A DNA stretch of 64,000 nucleotides from Notolepis coatsorum. Taxonomy: Eukaryota; Chordata; Actinopteri; Aulopiformes; Paralepididae. The number at the start of each line of letters is the position of its first letter. Within the stretch, counting starts at the first letter, position 1. Both the position numbers and the translations under genes were made by a program. Shown one piece after another: positions 59,428 to 64,000 of this stretch. The DNA lies in assembly GCA_963971535.1 (NCBI GenBank), contig OZ020592.1, positions 59,345,060-59,409,059 of the forward strand. The letters are read 5' to 3'. The notes below the pieces were generated by a model. It was not told the DNA's origin, did no database searches, and saw nothing but the letters and a program-made list of their open reading frames with translations.

Positions 59428-59525
59428 CTGCATTTCTGCAGACCCCTCTCTGATTGGTTGAGCCCATTTCTGCAGACCCCTCTCTGATTGGTTGAGCGAA
59501 GCCCCTCTCTGATTGGTTGAGCGAA
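59428..59525. repeat. Short tandem repeat with ATTGG boxes, three copies
   Basis: CCCCTCTCTGATTGGTTGAG occurs three times. ATTGG is the reverse CCAAT box, but no promoter is otherwise supported here. Confidence 0.75.
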
Positions 59526-59559
59526 AGGCGGACATAATGTTATCATATCAAGAAGATAA

Positions 59560-59815
59560 AATTTACTACCAGATTCGCGTATAACGTTATTTCGCGTGAC
59601 TTCGCGGTTTATTCATAACGTTATGCACATTTCACAACACAGCCAGCTGTCAGAAACTGTACATTGTAACGTTATATAACATAACGTTATGTTATTTCGC
59701 GGTTTATTCATAACGTTATGCACATTTCGCGTGTATATAACATAACGTTATGTTATTTCGTGGTTTATTCATAACGTTATGCACATTTCGCGTGACAACA
59801 CATAACGTTATTTCA
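59560..59815. repeat. ATAACGTTAT-rich tandem repeat
   Basis: TTTATTCATAACGTTATGCA occurs three times and CATAACGTTATGTTATTTCG twice or more. The palindrome ATAACGTTAT dominates. Confidence 0.8.
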
Positions 59816-59837
59816 CGTGACAAGTTCAACACAGCCC

Positions 59838-61075
59838 ATTGATTGATTGATTGAAAAGTTTATTAACAGATTGCAGAATGGGTACAGTACAGTACAGCTC
59901 AATACATACAATTGTTAAGAGGATGCAGACCTGAGAAAGACTTTCGTCTTGTTTCCATCAGGGTCCCCCATTTTCAATTCATCATATGACACACATGACA
60001 TACAGATAGACAGTACTGCTACATCTATACATTTATGACATACCAGATTTTCAAATACAGTACTGTTTGTGATACTAAAAAAATCCAGAAGAAGAGAAGA
60101 GGGGGGGGGGGGGGGTAGGGGGGGGGGGACACTGTACATTGGAATACTGACATACATTTGACATAGAAACTGTACATTGGAGGAGGTTGGGTAGGTGGGG
60201 TGGGGTTGGGTGGGGCTGTACATTGGAATACTGACAAAGCCATGCTTGGTCTTTATTGTACAACTGGGTTAGGACATTTGTAGGGGCCAGTTTTGAATTG
60301 CAGTCTCCCGTAGGTGTTCTTTGAGAGTGTTTTTGAAGGTGGGTAGTGATTTACATTCCTTTACAGCTTTGGGTAGGGCGTTCCACATTGTTGTGGCATA
60401 ATTGCGAAACGTGTTTAGTCCCTTGTTTGAGCCGAATCTGGGTTTTACATGATTTGTGGAGCTCCCTCTGGTGTTGTGATCGTGGTATTCACTGACCTTT
60501 GGGAAGTATTTTGACATGTACATGGGTACCTTGGTCGTGTAGTGTATCTTGTAGACCAGGCCCATTGCAAGTTGCTGTACTCTGTCGTCTACTCTAAGCC
60601 ATCCTAGGTTGGCAAAGTGTGCAGGGGTGAGGTGGGTTCTAGGAGTCAGGTCAAGCAGTAGTCTGACTAGTTTGTTTTGAGATGTTTGTAATTTGGTTTT
60701 TAGTGCCTTTGAGGTGCTTTGGTACCATGAGGTGCAAGCATAGTCGTAGTACCCTTGAATGAGTGCTCCTGCCAGAGTCTTCAGGGTATTCTTGTTTACC
60801 AGGGAGGAGATCCGGTACAAGAATCGAGTTCGTTGATTGACTTTTTTTATTACATTGGATGCCATTTTGTCACAGGAAAGATTAGCCTCTAGGATGGAAC
60901 CCAGGTAGGTAATTTCATCTTTCTTTGTGACAATATTGTCACCCACTGTAACTGAGAAGCCGTCTGTTTTGCTGAGTTTGTTATTTGAACCGAAGAGAAT
61001 GGACTCTGTTTTGCCCATGTGTAATGATAGTTTGTTGTCGGCGAGCCATATGCAGAAACTGTACATTGAGGGGGT
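59838..61075 (-). pseudogene. CR1/L2-like LINE (family R), copy 3, 5'-truncated
   Basis: On the - strand a 271-codon frame (60269-61084) covers the ORF2 C-terminus without a break: HMGKTESILFGSNNKLS, TYLGSILEANLSCDKMASNV, FLYRISSLVNKNTLKTLAGA and FRNYATTMWNALPKAVKE. The 3' UTR contains G/C runs and ends at (TTGA)n near 59838. It starts at the LADNK segment, the same point at which copy 2 resumes after its deletion. The polymerase core is absent. It is in or after mfsd13a intron 5. Confidence 0.85.
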
Positions 61076-61341
61076 TTGAATCACTGTTTAGTGTTTACAC
61101 TCCCCACTTACTGTAACTGTACCATGACGCACTCCCCACTTACTGTAACTGTACCATGTTCTACATATAACCTCATCTCATGCACCTTGTTGTGTATCCT
61201 GTTTCTTTTTCCTCATTATTATATTCAGAGTTAATTATATTGTTTACACTGTCTTTCTTCTATTATAACCCTGCCCATTTGATGTTCCCAAATCATATTC
61301 AGAAAGTATCACAGAGACTTCTATTGACCAAGGAATTAGTT

Positions 61342-61819
61342 TTTTTGTATCCACTTTTTCTCCCATTTTCTATATTTTCTCCCATCCCAATTTCGTATCA
61401 TCCAATTCAACCCTCCCCTGTCACGGACACTGTTTCTTGCCTCCCACAAGCCGGCTGCAATGTGGACTAAGTCATACATAGCACAAGTCCCCTCCGGTAC
61501 TTGAGGTAACAGCAGTCGCATCTTTTCACCTGCGCAGCTCGATCTCTCAGTGGCGAGGAGTAACGCGTGGGAGGCTCACGCTGCCCCCGACACTTCCTGA
61601 TTCTACTGCGCAGGCGCACCAACCGACCTGTAGGAGTCGCTGTCCACAACGCCCGATCCCCACCCATCAGTTTCCCACCCCCTAATACGGCCAATGTGTA
61701 TTAGTACGGACGACCAGCTAAACTGAAAGCAAATGTGGAGCGCTGGGCTCGAACTGACGAGCCCAGCGTCTCCAGCATTTCGTGGCGAGCGCCTTGCCCA
61801 CTACGCCACATAGCCGCCC
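61342..61819 (-). mobile_element. Long tRNA-derived SINE (family A) with 18-bp target duplication
   Basis: Read on the - strand: a tRNA-like head with GTAGTGGGCAAGGCGCTCGC, a B-box-like AGTTCGAGCCC, and a body nearly identical by eye to 1639-2130. TTGACCAAGGAATTAGTT flanks it at 61324-61341 and 61820-61837. Confidence 0.9.
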
Positions 61820-61837
61820 TTGACCAAGGAATTAGTT

Positions 61838-62495
61838 ATTATTAGTAAGACACAACATTTCAATCAAACATATAATAACATGTGTTTCATCATACCAACT
61901 GATCCTGGTGTGACAATACCTAACATTTAGATTAACCCAGTTAATGCTTAACTAGACAGTTAGAAGAAAGCAGGAAGCCGGACCAGCACTCTCAGATTCA
62001 AAGTTTTAATTGCAGCCTGGAACATACATGTTTCGGAACCAATGTGTAACTAGACAGTTACAATATAACATTTATATTAATTAACCCAGTTAATGCCTTA
62101 AGAGAAAGAGTCTGGTGGTCAATGTCACTTCGGATTGCTACGACACATCTCTACTGCTTGTGACAGGCTGTGGTGTGTTCCAGACATTACTCCTGTTGGG
62201 AAACTATAGCGATGGTCTGTGCTCACCACACTTTTCTTCGGCCTCCCCGCAGCGAGCCGGCGTCTACCCCCGAGCTTCACAGTAATAATTCATTGATAAT
62301 ATTTAGGGTTTGTTTCGTAGCCATGGATTAGACCAAGTCCGGGATCAGATAGTTAATTGAATGGACCAACTCTAGATAGTACTGTCATATCTTAGACCAT
62401 GTCTGTAACCGGCCCATGTGTTAATATCCGTATACGTACATACACAGTATACCGGTACACTCTACAGACTAGAGTAATTGTATTCCTTCTCTTAC
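61838..62495. other. Unassigned sequence
   Basis: No exon or repeat is recognised with confidence. CTTCGGCCTCCCCGCAG near 62237 looks like an acceptor, but no supported exon follows. Confidence 0.4.
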
Positions 62496-62499
62496 TTAC

Positions 62500-62716
62500 T
62501 TCCTGTGGCAATATACAACAGTTTTGCCTTCATGCTGGGGGTAACTGGCAGAAAAGTGCAGCTGTTCCCAGGGAACACCTTCATAGCACCAGCTTGATGT
62601 TTACAAGGTGCCCCTGAGCTGCCCACAGGACATGAGCACGTTTCAAGGTTTGTGTCGACCAGGTAGACCTTCCCAGGTGTGGAGGCACTCTCCACCTCGA
62701 ACGTTGACCCATCAAT
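62500..62716 (-). CDS. SWIM zinc-finger exon of a MULE-transposase-like protein
   Basis: The exon reads IDGSTFEVESASTPGKVYLV, then DTNLETCSCPVGSSGAPCKH, giving the C-x-C-x(n)-C-x-H pattern of SWIM zinc fingers, which bind DNA or proteins and sit at the C-terminus of MULE transposases. The acceptor is TATGTGTAG at the upper edge, and the donor GTAAGTAAG is at the lower edge (exon end 62500). It joins in phase 0 to the exon at 63003-63321. The gene runs right to left, opposite to mfsd13a. Confidence 0.65.
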
Positions 62717-63002
62717 CTACACATAATGACAGATATAAAAGGGAAGTCATAAGAGATACGCCACAAGTAAGGTAAGTCATAAGGAATGTTTTTTATACAT
62801 TTATTTCCTATTTTCTAATCTGAGCAAACCTTGAATTTTAGGTGTTCTATTGTGCTACTATCGTATTAGACAATTACTTTTTACTTATTTTGTTACAAGA
62901 AATGTCAAATCAACATAGGTCAAAAACACAACAGACTCAGTCATTGCATGCTGTATAAATTAGGTGTGTGTGCCTTTTTGTGCCAGTTTGATTGTTATTT
63001 AC

Positions 63003-63321
63003 CTGAGAAATGTTCTCTGGCTTGACGTCACTGGTCTTTACCAGGGACCTTGACTTGTGGAACCTGTCCCACTGGCCGAGAGCTGCATCTGTGATGTGTG
63101 CCTCGTAATACCCATTGAGGCGAGTGGTGAGGAAATCAAATAGTTGGGGCGCGTTGTAAGCCTTGGTCCGGCGCAGGATCTTATCCTTCACAATCCTATT
63201 TGCGGCTTCTGCATAGTTGTTCGTGTTGTTTCCACGGACCGGCAACGCTAGTCTGAAGCACAGGGCCCAAGACTCCTTCCGGCCATACAACGTCTCCAGG
63301 TATGCCCTGAAGTTGGGGTAC
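63003..63321 (-). CDS. MULE-transposase-like protein, internal exon
   Basis: The exon reads YPNFRAYLETLYGRKESWAL, then CFRLALPVRGNNTNNYAEAA and TKAYNAPQLFDFLTTRLNGY. R-G-N-N-T-N-N-Y is a strong motif resembling the T-T-N-N-x-x-E end of the MULE transposase domain, placed as expected before the SWIM finger. Splice sites: AATGCCAG acceptor, CAG/GTAAAT donor. No stops. It may be a transposon gene or a domesticated copy. Sequence seen; family assignment from memory. Confidence 0.65.
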
Positions 63322-63704
63322 CTGGCATTTTACAAAAAAACAAAATGTACAGGACAAGGAGGACAACAGACGACACCTTGCCAGGTGTTTGTGTGGTTGG
63401 TGTGTACCTGGTGTTGTGCTGGCACCTGTAGTCTCTCTGTATACAAATTATAAGATATTTATTTTACCAGAAAGATCCTCCCAAGATGTTGCATTGTCAT
63501 GAACCCATGAACCCAAGTAATGACATCCACTGTAGTTATGCAAATGTGGTTGAAATGGAAGAGTCAAATGATCCAGAGCCATCATATATTTGGAGACAAA
63601 TATTATAGTATCAGCCATAAATGACTTTTCAGCTGAACGTACTGAAAGTGGAAAATCACTTCTCAGGGAATGTTGACCATACCAACTCTAAAAGAACAAC
63701 ATAC

Positions 63705-63902
63705 TCTGAAGATGATATTCTTGGGTCGCGTATGGGCCACTCTCCAGGTGACCTGCATCGACCTTGCCCACACCAGGATCTCCTCCTCAGACTGGTGAGT
63801 CATTCGCACAGTGGCCTCAAAAGAGGTATGGTCAACGCAGGATGGGTTCACCGTACGTCTGTACGTGCAGACATGATATGTGTAACCCTTCGGTAAAAAG
63901 TC
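63705..63902 (-). CDS. Upstream exon, probably the same SWIM/MULE-like protein
   Basis: A 198-base block between a TTGAAG acceptor and a GTATGT donor reads DFLPKGYTYHVCTYRRTV, HTSFEATVRMTHQSEEEI and VTWRVAHTRPKN without stops. I believe V-T-W-R-V-x-x-T-x-P occurs in the N-terminal part of fish SWIM-domain MULE-like proteins. It ends in phase 0, but the exon at 63321 starts in a different phase, and the catalytic core is not visible between them. So an exon is missing or the gene is decayed. Confidence 0.45.
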
Positions 63903-64000
63903 CTTCAACACACAAGCAACAAGATGTTATTTTTTTGAAAGCCAGTAAATAATGACAAAAAAAGCATAGACACTTAGAAGAAGCAATGTACAGTCCCCCC

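Noticed and set aside
59362..64000. Further mfsd13a exons
   Set aside because: I looked for the next conserved segment after WFVAMNLLQ and found no matching frame; the remaining exons probably lie beyond the window.

Overview
This window looks like a piece of a teleost fish chromosome. It is eukaryotic: there are spliced exons with GT/AG borders, L1 and L2/CR1-like LINEs, tRNA-derived SINEs, many hAT and TTAA-type DNA transposons, and long simple repeats. No bacterial or phage gene organisation is present. The species cannot be fixed from the sequence alone. All calls were made by eye, without alignments or searches.

The one clear host gene is mfsd13a (tmem180), a multipass membrane protein of the major facilitator superfamily, on the + strand. 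Four coding exons are visible (53179-53346, 54398-54477, 57527-57976, 59241-59361). They join in phase to 273 codons; the rest of the gene lies beyond the window or was not found. A likely non-coding first exon ends with a strong donor at 40274, and a possible extra 5' UTR exon lies at 42283-42530. The introns are full of mobile DNA. Two small exons at 15386-15501 and 15864-15922 encode the C-terminal end of a WWE (poly-ADP-ribose-binding) domain followed by a stop; their upstream exons were not found. At the right edge (62500-63902, - strand) lie exon-like pieces of a SWIM zinc-finger protein that resembles MULE transposases.

Layout: 1-3500 MITE, SINEs and a GC-rich block; 3503-12241 a hAT element with perfect 8-bp target duplications that holds a nearly full-length L1 (4440-10792, 11-bp duplication) and a TTAA-flanked element; 12242-15300 tandem and palindromic repeats and a SINE; 15386-15922 WWE exons; 16001-20679 two hAT elements, each with a copy of the same TTAA element inside; 20848-25505 MITE, SINE and two minisatellites around a large palindrome; 27275-33597 a truncated L1 flanked by 307-bp nearly identical direct repeats and itself invaded by a hAT element with a minisatellite; 33905-39410 a CR1/L2-like LINE split by other elements; 40109-40274 candidate promoter and first exon of mfsd13a; 40842-42132 a hAT element whose transposase is split by a LINE tail; 43384-45527 a Harbinger-like element that contains an 18S rRNA fragment; 46048-52900 LINE, SINE and unassigned intron sequence; 53084-59361 mfsd13a exons; 59838-64000 LINE, SINE and the SWIM gene pieces.

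Apart from mfsd13a, the WWE exons and perhaps the SWIM pieces, the genes are parts of mobile elements. The most notable signals are the 307-bp duplication around an L1, the 18S rRNA piece inside a DNA transposon, about 27 tandem consensus 5' splice sites in an mfsd13a intron, UG repeats on both sides of the start-codon exon, and three copies of one TTAA element that each sit inside a hAT element.
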